The notes: generated by a model not told the origin, from the letters alone. A stretch of DNA of 64,000 nucleotides from Monarcha castaneiventris obscurior (GCA_026261815.1 JAMPIT010000539.1:3302501-3366500); one strand, 5' to 3'; positions 12,236 to 26,685 are shown, counted from the first letter of the stretch. Translations and numbers: made by a program.

Positions 12236-15200
12236 CTGAAACACAAACAGCCTGGGTTAGGACCATATTCAAGCCCTCTTCTCTTATCTGCAATATAAAA
12301 ATTGCCTAGAAATGCATGGATTTGATTTTAAGCAGCCCCACATTCCCTGGGTATCGTGGAGTTGGATGTGCTGAAATGATGAGATTTCTCTGACTCCCAG
12401 ACTTACAGACTCACCCCAAGGAGTAGTGCTGCCTAAGCTTGATTTTTTTTAATTCCTGGAAGTTAATTACCCCCAAGTAACACAATTATCTCTGGTTATT
12501 CCAAATAATGCCTTCAGAGAGCATCAGCAGGCTCCTAGTGGGCTTGCATGAGGTGCTCCTGATTGACCACACAAAGTGCACAGCACCCAAGCCCATGCAA
12601 GCCACGGGCAGGAAAGATGCTCCAGCTCACTCCCCCAGCACTCTGCCAGCTCTGAGCACTCAGTCTGAAAATCCCAAGTGAGTTTTAATACCCAAGACAC
12701 CAGACAAGTACAGGAAACAGATGTATGAAGGGGGAAAGCAGTGTTTTTACAGTGGCTTTTCAGAGCAGAGCTCGGATTAGAGAACAGGACTGTCCTTCCA
12801 GAGGAGCTTAGGCTACCTAAAACAATTTACAGCAAGGTGCACACCCACTGCCAAACCCAGCAAAACCCCTCCTGTAGCTGGAGATGGGTTTTGTGGGTTA
12901 CCCCTCTCCTGTTCAGGCCCACAGCCCCAAAGGCAGAGCACAAACCCAAACCCACCCCAAGAAAAGCCCCTTTCCTCACACAGGCAAGGTGGAAAATTGA
13001 TCCCTTGCAGTGCATCACTAGAAAGGGAAAGGCAAGCAATTGTGCCACTCAAGGTATTAACTCTTCCCTGTACTCATTAGCAGATCTAAGTGCTGAAATA
13101 TTTACAGATAATCATGAAATGGCTTAGAAAGTAATTAGGAGATTGGGGGAGAGGGGAGAACCACACAACTGGAAATGAAGTGATTTTTTAATTATGTGTT
13201 ACCAGAAGTAGGGAAGCAGTGTCATTAGGGGTGCCTTGTGATTGGGTGTGCTGTTCACCGAGACCCTCTGCTGCAAATTAAGCAGCATTATCCTTTAATG
13301 GAATATGAACAACACTGAAAACATCAGAATCAACAACTGTAATTAGGCCCTGCTATGCAAATCTCCTTAAAGAGGCAGCACAGGCTCCAGCACCCCGGGC
13401 TCGCTGACAGGGTGCCCGAGGCAGGGGTGCTCAGGAGACCTCATGGAGCCTCTGAAGATCCCCTCCCGGACACATCTTTGCTGTGCTTGTGCCTTCATCC
13501 TTCACGAGGGAGCCAGGTGGGAAAAAAACCAACAGTGACACCAGGGAGAGACGATTCTCCTGCAGCCTCCTTTGCGCCAGAGGCTGACAGAGGCACAGCA
13601 AAGCTTTTAAGGAAGTCTCACTTTGATAGTTTGTCTTTTTTTTTCCCTGAAATCAGGGCCTTGTGATAGAAGCTGTAGCAGGAGGAGGAAGTCGGCGCTG
13701 CCCTGAGGATCTTGCAGGCTAATTAGTTACAGGAGGAGAGTCAGGGCCACGCACAGGGCTGCAGCAGAGCCTGGGAGAAGCCAGATTCCCACTCCAGAGC
13801 CTTCCTGCCATGCAGTTCTACTCCCTCCAAGAGTGCCCCACTGCCTGCTCTGCTTCCAGCCTGTCCCCACCCGTGCTCGTGGCACTGTGGCTGTGCTTCC
13901 CCTCCTTCCCCAGCACAAACCAGGGCTCTGTCCCCTGCTGAAAGCAGCAGGCTGGGTGTTTTGGAGCAGGGGAGCACTGACAGCGGGGATACACAAATAT
14001 TTGTCAAACCCAGAGCCCGTCCAACCCGTTCTATCCGTCCAGACATTTGTGCTGTGTTCATCACCATGGTATCCCAGCGCCCCAGGTCATGCAGTGACTC
14101 AGTGTCAGAGCCACGGACGAGCTCCAGACCTCCCCAGTCCCAGCTCCAGGAGCAGCTCTGGGGTGGAGGGATGAGCCCCTGCTGCCCCCAGCTCCCTGCA
14201 GAGTCAGCAGGGCTCCTCTTGGCACTGCCAACTCCTGCACACCCCATCTAGCACGGAATTTGGGAGGCTCCACTGCCCACCTGCCAGCCCTGGGGTGTGC
14301 AGCCCTGTGGGATTGTCCTACAGACAATGAAAGAGGAAGGCAGGCAGGTCCTGCCTTTAACCTGTTTTTTTCTGGAAGCCATTTCACCTTCTCCAGCGCT
14401 GTGGTGAGGGCTGGCTCCCAGTCTGCTCAGGGCAGGGGTTCAGGAGTGTGCACGCAGCCAACACAAAAATATGTCCTGACTCTCGGTGCAGCCCCATGGA
14501 AAACCAGGCCAGCTGGTGCCCAACATTCAGACTTCAAGTAGTACAGAAAAATAAACAAAGGACATCAATTCTGCCAATGTTAATAGCTCCAGGCAAGAGG
14601 GATACAAAAGTAGGGTATTTCAAATATGGGATAATGTCATCTGTATATTTGTCCAGAAGAGACAGAACTCTGCGTTTGTGGATCCGAGACAAGGCAAAAG
14701 GAGCAAACTTGATATTAAAGGCCCATGCTTTTATCTGTGCCTTGCCAATGGGTACAAAGAACTAGACTTTCCTCCCCTTAAAGACAACGCTCCTTCCTGG
14801 AAAGGGTTTGTAGGCAAGATCACGAGTGAGGGAGTGTGAGAAATCCTGCCACTTTTACCAGTGCATGGCACCCTCACACGTCCCTGTTTCTCACCACCAC
14901 TGGAGAGTTCACCAACATTTTGTTCTGAAAGTAGTTTGACACCTGTGAATAATGCACTCAGGAAGTTGGAAGGGAAGCAGACAAAAGAGTTATAATAAAA
15001 CCTGTCCTTTTTCTGCAAGTGATACTTGTCAAATATAAACACAGTCAAGGTAGAGAACAAGTTGTGCTAATCTGCAATATTTTCCCAGCAACCAGTTATT
15101 ACTTTCACATTTTATTTTATAATGCATAAAACCCCAGCACCTGGAGTCACGTTGCTACAGAAATAACTCAGGTGGCACAAGTGGAGAGGAAAGGTTGTGT

Positions 15201-15849
15201 TTCCGAGCCTGCAGGTGCCTGCACTCCAGCCAGAGGTGATGGCAGCCTGGACTGGGACATCTCTCCCAGAGCTCAGCCTGGCTCTGAGCCTGCAGAGCTC
15301 ACTGAAGGCAGCAGCACAAAATTCAGTGAAGCAGGGGGATGGTTACTCAGGCGACTGCCCTGAGCTGAGGACCAAGTTCTCCCTTCTTCACTCTACCCAA
15401 GGAAGTTATCACTAGAGCAAGCTTGGGTTCCTCTGCCTTCAGATCTCCAACTGCAACACAGACACAGCCACAAAGACTCCAAACCAGTGGGCAGGAGAAC
15501 AGAGCTCGATTTATGATCCACTGAAGCCACATCATTTTTATGAACTACAGCCAGTGCTTCAAGGCTCCTGGTTCCTGCATTCCTGACCACGTGGACTTGG
15601 CACTGCTGGCAAAGCCAAGCTTTGCAGTTGCTGAGGGACAGGGATCAGCCTTAAAATTACCCTTTAGTCTGAACTACAGGAACAAAGGCATTAACAGGGT
15701 GTCAGAAATTTCACAGCTTCCCTGAACAGAGGGAACGCTTCCTGCATTTCACTGCGCTGAAGGCTTTTCCTAGATACCCAAACCAAATCTTCCCTGCAGT
15801 TTAAATGTAGTTTAGTCTCATCATTTCCCCCCCTTCCACAACAGTGAAA
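12236..15849 (-). other. GABRB4 intron 2, acceptor-proximal part
   Basis: This is intronic, and no gene was recognised. At 13270-13370 lies an AT-rich patch with several AATTA words and a perfect octamer ATGCAAAT at 13355-13362. The remainder is unique sequence with open frames of no recognisable content. Confidence 0.6.
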
Positions 15850-16090
15850 GAATAAATCAATCATCCTTCCTTAACAACAGCTTTTATGTTCTGAGAAACC
15901 ATGACATCCCCCTCCCTCCCCCACCAATACTGCCTTGTCTAGATTAAATGCACCTGATTTCTTCAACCTCTCCTCAGAGGTCATGTTTTCTAAAGCTCTG
16001 ACAATTAGTGCTGCTCTCCTCTGGCCTTTTGCCAATTTGTCTACATCTCTATTTTAAAGCCTGGTATCCACAAACCAGCCACTGAAGCAA
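15850..16090 (-). mobile_element. ancient CR1-type LINE fragment
   Basis: Diverged words match the reverse complement of old sauropsid CR1 copies: AACAACAGCTTTTATG, TTCTTCAACCTCTCCTC, AGAGGTCATGTTTTCTA, CTCCTCTGG and CCAATTTGTCTACATC, in the right order. It is clearly older than the other CR1 copies here. Confidence 0.65.
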
Positions 16091-18819
16091 CGACACACTG
16101 GTACAGACAAAAGAAAAAGCAACCTCCCCTGGACAGAACCCTCCTGAAACATCTCCAGACCCACTGCACCCATCCTGGGAGCTGCTCACTCTGTGTAGGA
16201 GGTTAGAGATGGCAGAGGGGCAGCTGAGCTCCTGCCATTGGAGCTCATCACGCGTGCAGGAGGAGGGAGCACAGCCCTGACTCTTCTGGACAAGAGGAGA
16301 AATTATTCGAGACAGCTTTGTGCATGAGCCTCAGCGTTCCCTGCCTGCACCCTGCCTGTGGCATCACCAGTCTCCGAGATCCCTGCAGCAGCAGGAAAGC
16401 TGCTTTTAGGTCTTCTGCTGAGTAAACAAAGCCAACCAGAGAAAATCAGAGGCTTCAGTTACTAAACCTACATATAGAACAGGTCTGTGCCTTACCCTGC
16501 AACGGTAAATACCCACAGGCATGAGAATCCACCCGTGCAAAACCCTGCTCCCCAATCCCAGCCCTCCAGAAGCTGAAGTCCAGCCCCAAAACAGCCAGTC
16601 CCAGGCAAGGTTGCCCTGCCCTGGCTGGTGGAAGTGTTTCTGCACACACAGGGTGATAAAGGCAGGCGTGGAAAGGGCCAGGTTTGCTGGTAAAGGACCA
16701 TGGGACTGCACTTGTATTTTCAGTGACCCCCCAACCAACAGGATCAGCCCTGGGACATTCTCAGTCTCGCCACAGGCACGAGCAGCACACAGCCTGCCAT
16801 TCCACAGCCAGGACTTTTCCCTTCAGCCTCCACTCCCCGCTCCTGAACACGGCAGAAGCGTTCAGCATCCACTCGCTCTTCCTGAGGAAGATGGCTCGCC
16901 CAGGCCACTGCCTCTGCTTTGTTCCCAGCACTGAACCTCGGGGCAGCCTGGCTTTGTGTTTACAGCTCAGACCCAGGGCCCACGTCACGGCTACGTGCAG
17001 CCACGAGTTGATTACACAAGGCCTGACAGACGTGGTGAGCCAGGAGCCAAAAGCTCCCAGGTAATTGGAGGTGCAGAAGGTGCCACATCCAGCGCTGGGC
17101 TTGAGGAGCTGCTGCCTGGATGAAAACATTCATCCTCGGCATAAATCTCCCTCTGGCCCTCCCAAAACAGATAGCCTTGAATCATTTTCGGCTGATGGGC
17201 TAATTAGTCCTGTGCCATGGTTTTATGAAACCACCCAAAAGATAACTCAGAGGCCAGTCTGCTGTCAGGACACTCAAATTTACTACACTCCAGTGCAGGC
17301 AGAATGGAAATGCTCCTGGCTTTTCAGCACACAGGAAGATTGCAAGAGGAGTTCACAAATTGATGTCTGCATAATAGCTGTGCTTACAGATCTCAGGACC
17401 CAGGCTCTGCTACAGCAGTGAGAGAACATCTAAAAGATGCCATCCCAGCAGGCTACACAAGCCAAATCACAAAGAAGTTTCCCAACGCTGATTTTCCTGC
17501 TCCTTTCCTTTTATTTTAGCTTATGTACAGCATCAAGCACAAACTCAGTTTAGTGTTAACGTGGCTTGAGAAACAAGAAAAATTGACCATGTATCATGAA
17601 AGCAGAAACGTTCTGGGAGCCACTTTCATCCAGCATCTCTGATTTGCAGTGACATCTCGAAGCACTGAGTTCAGCAGGGTCCCTTAAGAACCTACTTAAA
17701 CTTTTCCAATAAAATCTAGGTTTAAACACTAGGTTTAAATCTAGGTTTAACCCTTTCCAATCCTTTTCCCACTTGTTTTTTTCCCTCTTATTTCCATGAC
17801 CTCTCCCCCACCCACAGGCAATGCTGTACATTTCTTTTGCCAGGCTCAGCACAACAGCCAAAAACATCCAACACGTTCAGAGGCTGATATTGAAGCTCTG
17901 CCTCTGCTCCCAGCAGGTCACCCCATGGAATCCCCTGGATTTAAAAGGGCAAAGCACACCATGGCTTTACACTTCTGGGCACTGTTATACATCACCAGAA
18001 GGAGAGATGGTCTCAAGGCAAGTGAGCAAATCTGGCATTTGCCTGGGGGAGGAACAGGATTTATGAGGGACTTGCCACTGCTGAGGAATCTCTCAGTGGG
18101 GTTTTGGAGCTAAAAGACGGGGCCCTGGCCTCCAGGGTATCTGGGGATGTCAATGCCTGCTCCTTCCCCAAGGATTCATGGCTCTGCAGGGGCAGGAAGG
18201 ACATCTACCCCCACTAGTTCCCATGGAGATTGCAGCGGCTCTCCAAGTAGGGCTGGCAGAAAACAATTTCTTGGGTATGACAGGTTTCCTACATTTTCCC
18301 ACACTCCTTTAGGCAGTGCCTGGCCTTTCTTACACCACTGAGCCCATGCACAGAAACGAGATTTTGCCTAACCCTGGGATGGTTTCCATCCACCTACACC
18401 CCACCAGGCACAGCACCACCCTGTGCAAGGAGGATCATGAGGATTTCCAGCCTGTGCCATTCTCCTCTCCTGGCATCCTGGCATTGTCACCTCATCCAGT
18501 CAGAGGACTGAACTTGCAACCTTCATTTAAGAAAGGGCAGTAGCTGGGACTTCCCAAGGGAAATGCCAGGTTGGAGCAAGCTCTGCCCAGGACAGTGATA
18601 TCACAGACAGCACACAGGTAGAATGGAACACTGTTGGAATCCAAGGCACGCCTCAGGCTGCCCTGGGAGCTCAGGGCACACCTCAGGCTGCCCTGGGGGG
18701 CCAGGAGCCCCAGCAAGGGGGTCCCAGACCCTGGCAAGGAGCCCAGAATGGCACCGGCTTTGACCTCAGCCCATGGGAAAAGTTACCAACACTGCCAGAA
18801 TCATTGCAAGCCACCAGAG
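16091..18819 (-). other. GABRB4 intron 2: unique non-coding sequence
   Basis: No gene was recognised. Small direct repeats occur: CTAGGTTTAAA-type words at 17715-17755 and a 28-bp duplicated CTCAGGCTGCCCTGGG unit at 18648-18700. Confidence 0.55.
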
Positions 18820-19257
18820 TGTGAAAATGAGCAGTGGTTTAGTATTTTACAAGGTAAAAAAGTAGATTTTAGGGTTTTTAATATGAGGATGAAGGGTTTA
18901 AGATGGAGGATTTTGGGCGTTGCCCTGTTCTTCCTCTTCTCCTTCTCCTCCATCTTCTCTGGTGGTGGTGGCACAAAATGATTGGTAGAATGAAAAAGAG
19001 GTAGAAATGACGTGTCTAGAATAGGTGCAAATGAATTGGCACAGAACAGTAACTAATAAATGCGTTGTGCAGAATGGTTGGATGATGGAAAGGGCACAAA
19101 AAGGCCGGGACAGCCCAGGGCTGGGCAGTGCCCGCTCGGACTCGGCTGCATCAGATGTGCGGCCGGAGCTGAGAGCTGGCAGAGAGAAGGAGAAATCAAC
19201 AACCTGAAACAACATCTGCAGCCGTTTCTCATCTGTTGGGGCTCGAGGTAAAGCTCC
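18820..19257 (+). mobile_element. ERV LTR with 6-bp flanking duplication
   Basis: It starts TGTGAAAATGAGCAGTGG and has a middle resembling songbird LTRs (TTTAAGATGGAGGATTTTGG, then a pyrimidine-rich TTCTTCCTCTTCTCC run). The hexamer CCAGAG stands at 18814-18819 and 19258-19263, consistent with a 6-bp target duplication. The 3' terminus does not show a clean CA, so the right end is uncertain by several bases. No coding sequence is attached. Confidence 0.6.
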
Positions 19258-19263
19258 CCAGAG

Positions 19264-22200
19264 GTGAAGATAAGAACCAGCATGTGTGGAGTACCCAACT
19301 CCCACAGAACATCTAAGGGAGGGTCCAACCACAGCCCAGCTCCTGAGCAGCCTTTTGGAATATCCAAACATGAACGTGGTGCAAGGAAGCCACGAGGCTC
19401 CTGCTTAGCCAGGAGCCACAGCACTCTCAGATCAGGCAGAGCTGACCTCTGCTCGTGCCAGCACCGCTCCCTGCGATGCTCTCTGCAAACACACAGGTTA
19501 ACCTGGATAACAGCAGCCACAGTCCCCGCCTGTTGTCACACGGAGCTCTCCCCATGGATCTGAGCAGTCACAGAACATTTTCTCAAGCAAACTGTGCCTG
19601 CTCCTGAGGCAGTGCTGAGGGATCCTTCTGGAGGAACAGTGCTTTCCCAGGGCAGATGTAGCACCCGTTCTGTGACTGTTCCAGGGGAGGCGGAGAATTA
19701 AGGAGCACAATCTGTGAGGCACAGTGGATTACCTAATCTATCTCATGGGTATTTTTAATGGATTAGTAGGTATTAGAGTGGGATATTGCAAATATCCCAT
19801 GGAAATTTGGAAGTGAGAGAGAACAATCAGCTGGCTGCAAAAACAGTGTAAAGGTTGTCCCAGAGGGATTGAAGGATTACAGAGGAAGCTAAATCAAGGT
19901 TGATTTTAAAAGATGTTGGTAGACAGCTAGCCAAGCTGAATAAAAACAAGATCTCAAATGTACAGGCTTAAAAATGGAACAAGAGAGCAGACACCAAGCC
20001 TGACAGCATCTGGTCTCACAGTGGACCCAGTCCAGCAGAGCACCTGTACACACACAAGGGCTTTCAGCATTAAAAAAAAGTTACTGACTACTCAGAACGT
20101 CATCTGTTCTTGGAAGAGGCCTAGGTCAACATTCAGGAGATAGATTTTTAAAGCTGTTTCACCCTCAGTGATGAAGACAGGCTTCCAAGGGCTTCTGCTG
20201 TGGATCTCCTGCCCAGGCGATGCACACTTGGTAAGGTTAAAGCAAAGCAGGAGGAAAACATTTCCCAGGTTTGCCAAGCTCTCATTTACAACCACACCTC
20301 ACCAGAACTGACCATCATCAACTTGGCACTGACCAGTGGCTCCAAGCAATCAACCCTTTAAGAGCAGCTTCACCAAGAGATGGGAGTGCCAGCTCCCACC
20401 CATCCCTCAGAGCTGGCAAAGCCCAGCTGAGACAACAGCCAGCTTGCTTTGCAGGGATGCCCCTGCCCTTGGATTCTTGGTTGGAGCAGGGACATTGCAG
20501 AAGGTGGATCCAGACCAGACCCTTGGGAGATGAAGGCAGAGCTCCAGCCTCCTGGAGGACGGGTCACCTGCCCTCCCCTCCCAGGAACACCCACACAGAG
20601 CAGCTCTGAGGCTCTGCAGGGCACACACTTGGTGTTTCCCTGTTCCATCCCTCCCTGCAGGGCTGGCACTGTGAAATACCACATTTCCCCAGGAAAGCAG
20701 AGGCACTGAGCATCCCCAGGTCCCTCCAGCTCTCCTCCACCAAGAGTAGTAGCAGGAGGACAGCAGGGCTTGCCAAGCAAGTGCCTGTCATAGACTGACA
20801 GCAAAGCAACACAAGCCAGGCTTCTTCTCCCCAGCAGCAGCGTGAAGCATTGTGCCCACGCTGATCAGCCACCCCCACACCTCTCCACCTGAGAAGACTT
20901 CCCTCCTACCTCTGTCAGGATCCTGGCAGGAACTGCATCTCCCCAGGGGCCCTGCCAGTGCAGCCCTGGGGCACAGCTCTGCCTGCCTGGGAAGCTGTGG
21001 TGGACTCGGGAAGAGCCCAGTCCTTTTGTTTTTACTCAGCCCCTCAGAGCTGGTGCTTGCCCCACCTCCGAGAGCCAGCCAGGGCACTGCCAGAGCCTCT
21101 GCTCCTCCAGCTGGGGCAGGCTCAGAAGCCTTTGGCACCCTCCTGCTCCTCCTTTCCCAGCCCACTGCCTGCCACCCTGCTTTGGAAGGGGGAAGACCTT
21201 CGGAAGGAGTGCACACGGACACAAGATATTTTGAAGCCCTGGGTGCAAAAGGAAGCAGGGTATTTAACCATGTTACCAGGACACACTCACCACAGGCAGC
21301 TTCCCCAACCCCAACACCCCAGGTCAGAGCAGACCAACCCCCAGGACTCATCACAGCCTCAAAAACACTCTTTACAATGCAAAACATTCAATTTCTGTGC
21401 TAGTTCTGGTGCTACAAGGCCAACAGAGGCACTCAGGTTTCTAAGCAGGATTAAGGCTGAATCCCAAGTGCTGGGATCCCTCCCCCAGCATCATGACGCT
21501 CCTTGCAGAGGCAGGAGGTAGGAGTGCAGCAAAATACCTGGGAAACCACAGCACCACCCTCCTCTTCACAGCCAAACCACCCCCACTGGCAGGGGTGGTG
21601 CTGCTATATGTGGGACACCCATCCCATCCCTTCCCATCGCATCCCACAGGATCCAGCCACTCCCTCCCTCCACAGGACACTCCACCCCCTCAGGCGGGGT
21701 GGCCAGAATGGTCATTTAGCAGTTTTCTGTCCCGAGCTGCCCACTGGAATGTCTCACTTCTCACCTGCCCACTCAGGGCACGAAGGTGCTGACCCAGCTT
21801 GTCAGTGCTGGGGCTTTTCTGGCAATAAATGTTTTCTCCATGGAGGAGCCTCTCTCTGATGTGCACTGCAAATATCCTCCCCCAAATCAACTGCAGACCT
21901 GGCCTGGGCTATAGGGACTGACCTGCCTGGGAAAACACTCTCACACATTACCAAACCCCGAGCCATCTAATCCCCTTAGCTGCAAATGAGCTGAGCCAAA
22001 TTAATTTCAATGGGTTAACACAAGCTCCTCTGTTCACATCAAATCCATTTCTCTGTCTTGGAAGAGTTTGTAACAACAACGAAATACCTGGACTTGTCAT
22101 TTTTATCAAAGTGACAACAACCAAGGTGTTTTCTCTTTTTTCCTCCCTGTTTTGAATTTTTTTCTATGAGTTAGTCACACTTCCTCATCACTGTTTACAG

Positions 22201-25200
22201 ACTCTTGTCTTTAAAGGATGCCACAGCATGGAACTCCTGGATTGAATCCAGTTGGACATGCCCAGCATGTGGGGAAAAAACAAAAGGAACAAGATGCCCT
22301 GGTTGGGACATGCTAAACTTGCACAATGCCCCAGGTTTATGCTCAGGGGCAGTCAGGACAATTTACAGGGCAAGTATTGAAAAAATGGAGTGAATCAGAC
22401 CTGAAAATATAATTACATTCACAGTAAATTCATATCTGAGCTAGGAATCACGAGAAACAAAGCAACACACAAAAAGAAGCCTCCCCCTTTCCAAATGTTA
22501 CCCATGGGATGATACGTTTTCATCCCTTAGTTTCTGAGGCACTTGGATGTGCCTTGTTCAGGTGGTCCTGCCCTTTCTCCACAGTCTGAAGACAGGGAAG
22601 ATCTTATGAAATTCATTGGTGACCAAGAATTGAAAGAGTTTAGTAGGAAAAAGGATTCTGAGATACTCGCTTTTGAAAGCTTGTCCCCTGTGCTGGTGTT
22701 TCCATTATTTCAGCAAGAGTTGATCTGCAATAATGTCTGGGACAGAAGTTGCCTTTTACCCCAGAACCTCTTTATTAAAACATAAAACCAAGTCCCATTT
22801 GCTCACCAAAATAATTGCTTTCACTCAGGATGCATGGATGAGCGAATCTTGCAGAGCTTTTACATATATATTCATCTCCAGCAATTCATCAACACAATAA
22901 GCACACATTATTAACTTGAGTACTCATCAATTCCTTTTTTTCTGGAGCGTCAATTACTAGCAAGGAGCTAGTGTGCAATAGGGAAGAAAAACATGTAGGG
23001 GAACTTGTGATAAATGTTCTATTTTTGCTGTGAAAGGAGGATAAGAAGAAGAATTCAGCTCATAGCCTACCCTCTCCCTCACTTCCAAAAATTTCCTGCC
23101 AAGCTGAGATCCTTCCCCGGAGGCCAGGAGAGTGGGATTTCCTGCAGACCTTCTCCAGGTGACATCTGTGACCCGGGTGACCTCCTCTCCTGGCCTGACA
23201 GCTTCTGATGTTGCCCCCAGAGCTTTGCCACTGCCACGGGCAGCCCCTTTTTTTATGCATCACCCACTGAACTGCCCGGTGCAGCCCTTGGATGTGGCTT
23301 TTCCAGTGGCATGAGGTTCCCCCAGCCTGGAGGTGTCACCTCCTGTGCTCTCACCAACACCAAGCTCCTCAAAGAGAGGCGTGAGTTGTCTCACTCTGCG
23401 CAAGAGAAGAGTAAGAAGTGCTCCAGGTATCTGAGGGAATGTGTTTGGAAGGATCTGCTGGCCAGAAAACCCATCCTGGCTCTGCAGCACAGAGCTGTGG
23501 AGGAGGAAGGGGCTCTTTGGTGCTCTCCCAGCTCAGCTGGCTGTCCCAAATGTGAGCACGGGGTGACAAAGTGTCACAGGAACCAACATCTCCCACTGCT
23601 CTTGGGCTGTGCCACAGATGAAAGCCCACCGTGGCTCTTAGTGGCTGAAATGGCTCTGCAGGCTCAGAGTGGAGCCTCACGTGGGGACAGAGGAGGCTCT
23701 GGGGTCCCTCCTTGCAGGTAGCCTCTGGGGGATTCACTCCAGGAGCATGAGAGTGAAGCTGAGTCCAGCACAGCAGCCAGGACCCTTCCCGTTTGTCCTG
23801 CTCTGTGACGTGATCATACACAGTGAATCCATTTTCTGCCACGTGTAGGGGTGTTTTAAAGGTTCTGCCAATGGTCAAATTCACAAAATTTCAGGTCTCC
23901 TGGATAAGGGGTGTTGAGGAAAGTCCTTCTGCTTCACCCATCAGAAGGGGAACTATTTGTGGCCAAGATTAGTGCCTGCTAATTAAGAGCCTTTCCTATG
24001 TCTGTACCATGGCATTTCTCCACACAAGAAGTGGGCCCAGCTGCCTGTTCCCTGTGGGGATTCCACAGGACACCAGAAAAGGGCACAGTTTGGTGACCAA
24101 GGAATGGACCAGAGCTCTGGAGGTGCTTAGGTCTGTCCTCCCAAATAAAGAGAATAGCAGGAAGCAGAGCTTCCCAGTGCCATGCCATGGGTTTTTGCCA
24201 TCACTCCCAAAAAATTGCCCCCTCTTGGTGTCCCTGAGGTGTAAAAGGGCCCCAGTGGTGGCCCGTCCTCTCCCAGGCAGTGGGGAAGATTTGTTAGTCA
24301 ATATTTGCACAGCGCAGGAGCCTTGCTGCTCTCTGTCACACAGAGCCCCTAATACCACCCGAGAACAAATTACATTTGTCCATAATCAACATCACATCCC
24401 GCTCAGCCCTGATTTGAGAATCCTTTTTGGCGAGTGATGATGTCCAGGGCAGAGAGAGCACAGCTTGATTTCCAGAGCCCAGGCTGAGCTGGCAGAGCTG
24501 GCAGGTAGAAATATCTTGTTTTGACTGGTAAACTGAGCAAGTTTGACATGGAAACCACTGAGGGAGAATAAATATGGAACAACAAGATGTAATTTTACAG
24601 AGTCTCTCTCCCAACTAGAACTACACTCGGAGCCATCCCAGAGCTGAACTAAGAGGTCCTGAGGTCTAGGGAGGGGAATTCTGGACACGGTAGGTTGGGC
24701 TCACCCCTGTCACAAGCATGGACATCTCTGAGAGCACAATTACTTAACAGTAGCATCCCTGCAGGACTGCAAAGGAGAGGAGAAACACGAAGGGGAGGGG
24801 GGAAAGATGAGAGGAGAAAAAGGGGGAAAGATGAGAGGAGAAAAAGAGTTTTTAGCTGTGACACAGAAGCAAGGATAAATGCCACAGCCAGAAAAACAGC
24901 CTATAGGAAGGATGGGATCGGTGCTTCCCAGTCCAGCCTGAAATTCCCACTCTGCTCAGAAAAAACAGCTCCCACATCCTAAAGGGAAGGGACAAGAGCT
25001 CTGCCTCCTTCCCTTTCATGGGAACAGGCTCAACCCCTGGATCTCCAGAAAATCTGTTCAACTGACCCTTGTGTTCATCCTACAGGGCTGCACTGTCCAA
25101 CACTGCCCTTTCTCGCCCGTGTGATGTGAATTCCTCTGAAGGACCTTGTGCTTTCATTAAGCACCTCGTTTGTCTTGTCCACGTTTCTGGTGGTGTTTTA

Positions 25201-26685
25201 ACTGATATTTCACATGAAATATCAAGATGTAAAAACCTCCAGCAAGGGCTCTCTGCAAGAATGGATTTCACAAACCAAGCACTGTCAGTACCACCAAAAA
25301 ACCCCTCTTACATCCAGCCAGCCTGACACTGTAGCAGCCTCCAACTTTTTTTTCTTTGAACCAGACATAGGTGAGAAAAGTGACACGCACACACAGAGTT
25401 TCTTTCCCACAGCAGTAAAACTGCAGCACATTCCTTGTCTTTTATACTTCGTGTTATATGGATTAAAAATATTTCTCTGCCTAACTGGGATACTGGGAGT
25501 CCTAGGAAATGAACAATGCAGGTATGTAAAGCTGCTCTGATGAACAGCTCCAGGGCAGTGGAAATATTTTTTGAGTAATCAAAAGGACTTGTACTAATGG
25601 ATTTTACACTCCTTTCACATCTTGCTTTCAGTGGCAGCCCCTCGAAGGCAAGTTTACTGGCAGGAATAATCTCAGAAATGGTGAGTGTTACGTAGATGTT
25701 TGTCAAGGAGGAAGATGGGTCCAGGTGATGTGGCAAACATCCTCCAGACTGGCTATAAACAACAATCTGCTTTTAGGCAGTTAATTAATGAAGAAGTATT
25801 GGAATTACTCTGTCTAATCAGTAACTCCAATGCATTGCATCTTGTTGTAAAAAATCTATGACTAAGGGTGGAGGCAAAATTCCTGGAATAAAAACCTTAG
25901 TTAAAATGATGATGACATCTTGGTTTTAAGAGAGATCTCTGCCATGGACTGCTCCAGCAGGGCTGGGAAGCAGCTGTGTCACCTGAGCAGAGCTGCAGGC
26001 ACCAGCCAAGGGGGAAAAGGAAGGAGAAGGGCAACCAGATGCATTTATCCCCCACAGGCTTGGGCATAAGCATGAGAATCAACACCTCCAGTTGCAGTGG
26101 AAGGACACTGGAATCGGTGACAGCAAAACTTCACGTTCCCCACTGAACACCAAATCCAGAAAAACAGGCACAGCTCTGTGGCAGGCACAGAAACCCAAGG
26201 CCAATTTGACTCTGGGCTGAGACTCAGGGGAACTCATCTCCACTGCTGTCTTCTCCCCAGACTGCCTGCACTGCTCTGTGCCAGAGATTCCCATCTCGGA
26301 AGGAGGATAAAAAGTGTGGCCACACACTAATGCACAAGTGTGATCAGCGTGCAGCAAGAGGTTCACAAGCTCTGCCACGCTGGAGGAAGGGACTCGTCTA
26401 ATATTCTAAAACATTACTGCCCTCAAGAACCAAATCGTGAGGAAAACAAAATGGATGAAGGTTAGGTGGAAGGATGCCCAGTGCTGAATGGATGTCGTGG
26501 AGCCAGTTCTTAATTAAACTGTCCACAGCATCCTTGCTCATTCCCTTCCCTTGATTGATAGAGGGTGGATTTGCAGCAGGGCAGTGCTGACAGCAGGGTC
26601 CCTGCAGTGAGTGAGGGGGAAGCTCACAGGAAAGGGAAGGTGTTTTTGTGGCTGAGCCCTGTTCTTCAGGGCTGGATGTGTCACA
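19264..26685 (-). other. GABRB4 intron 2: long unique stretch
   Basis: No gene, transposon or RNA could be recognised with confidence. It includes a 25-bp purine-rich duplication (GGGGAAAGATGAGAGGAG) at 24798-24850 and AT-rich patches at 22400-22530 and 25750-25910. Confidence 0.5.

Noticed and set aside
22254..22273. p53-like half-site GGACATGCCC followed by AGCATGTGGG
   Set aside because: Only the first half-site fits; the second has several mismatches.
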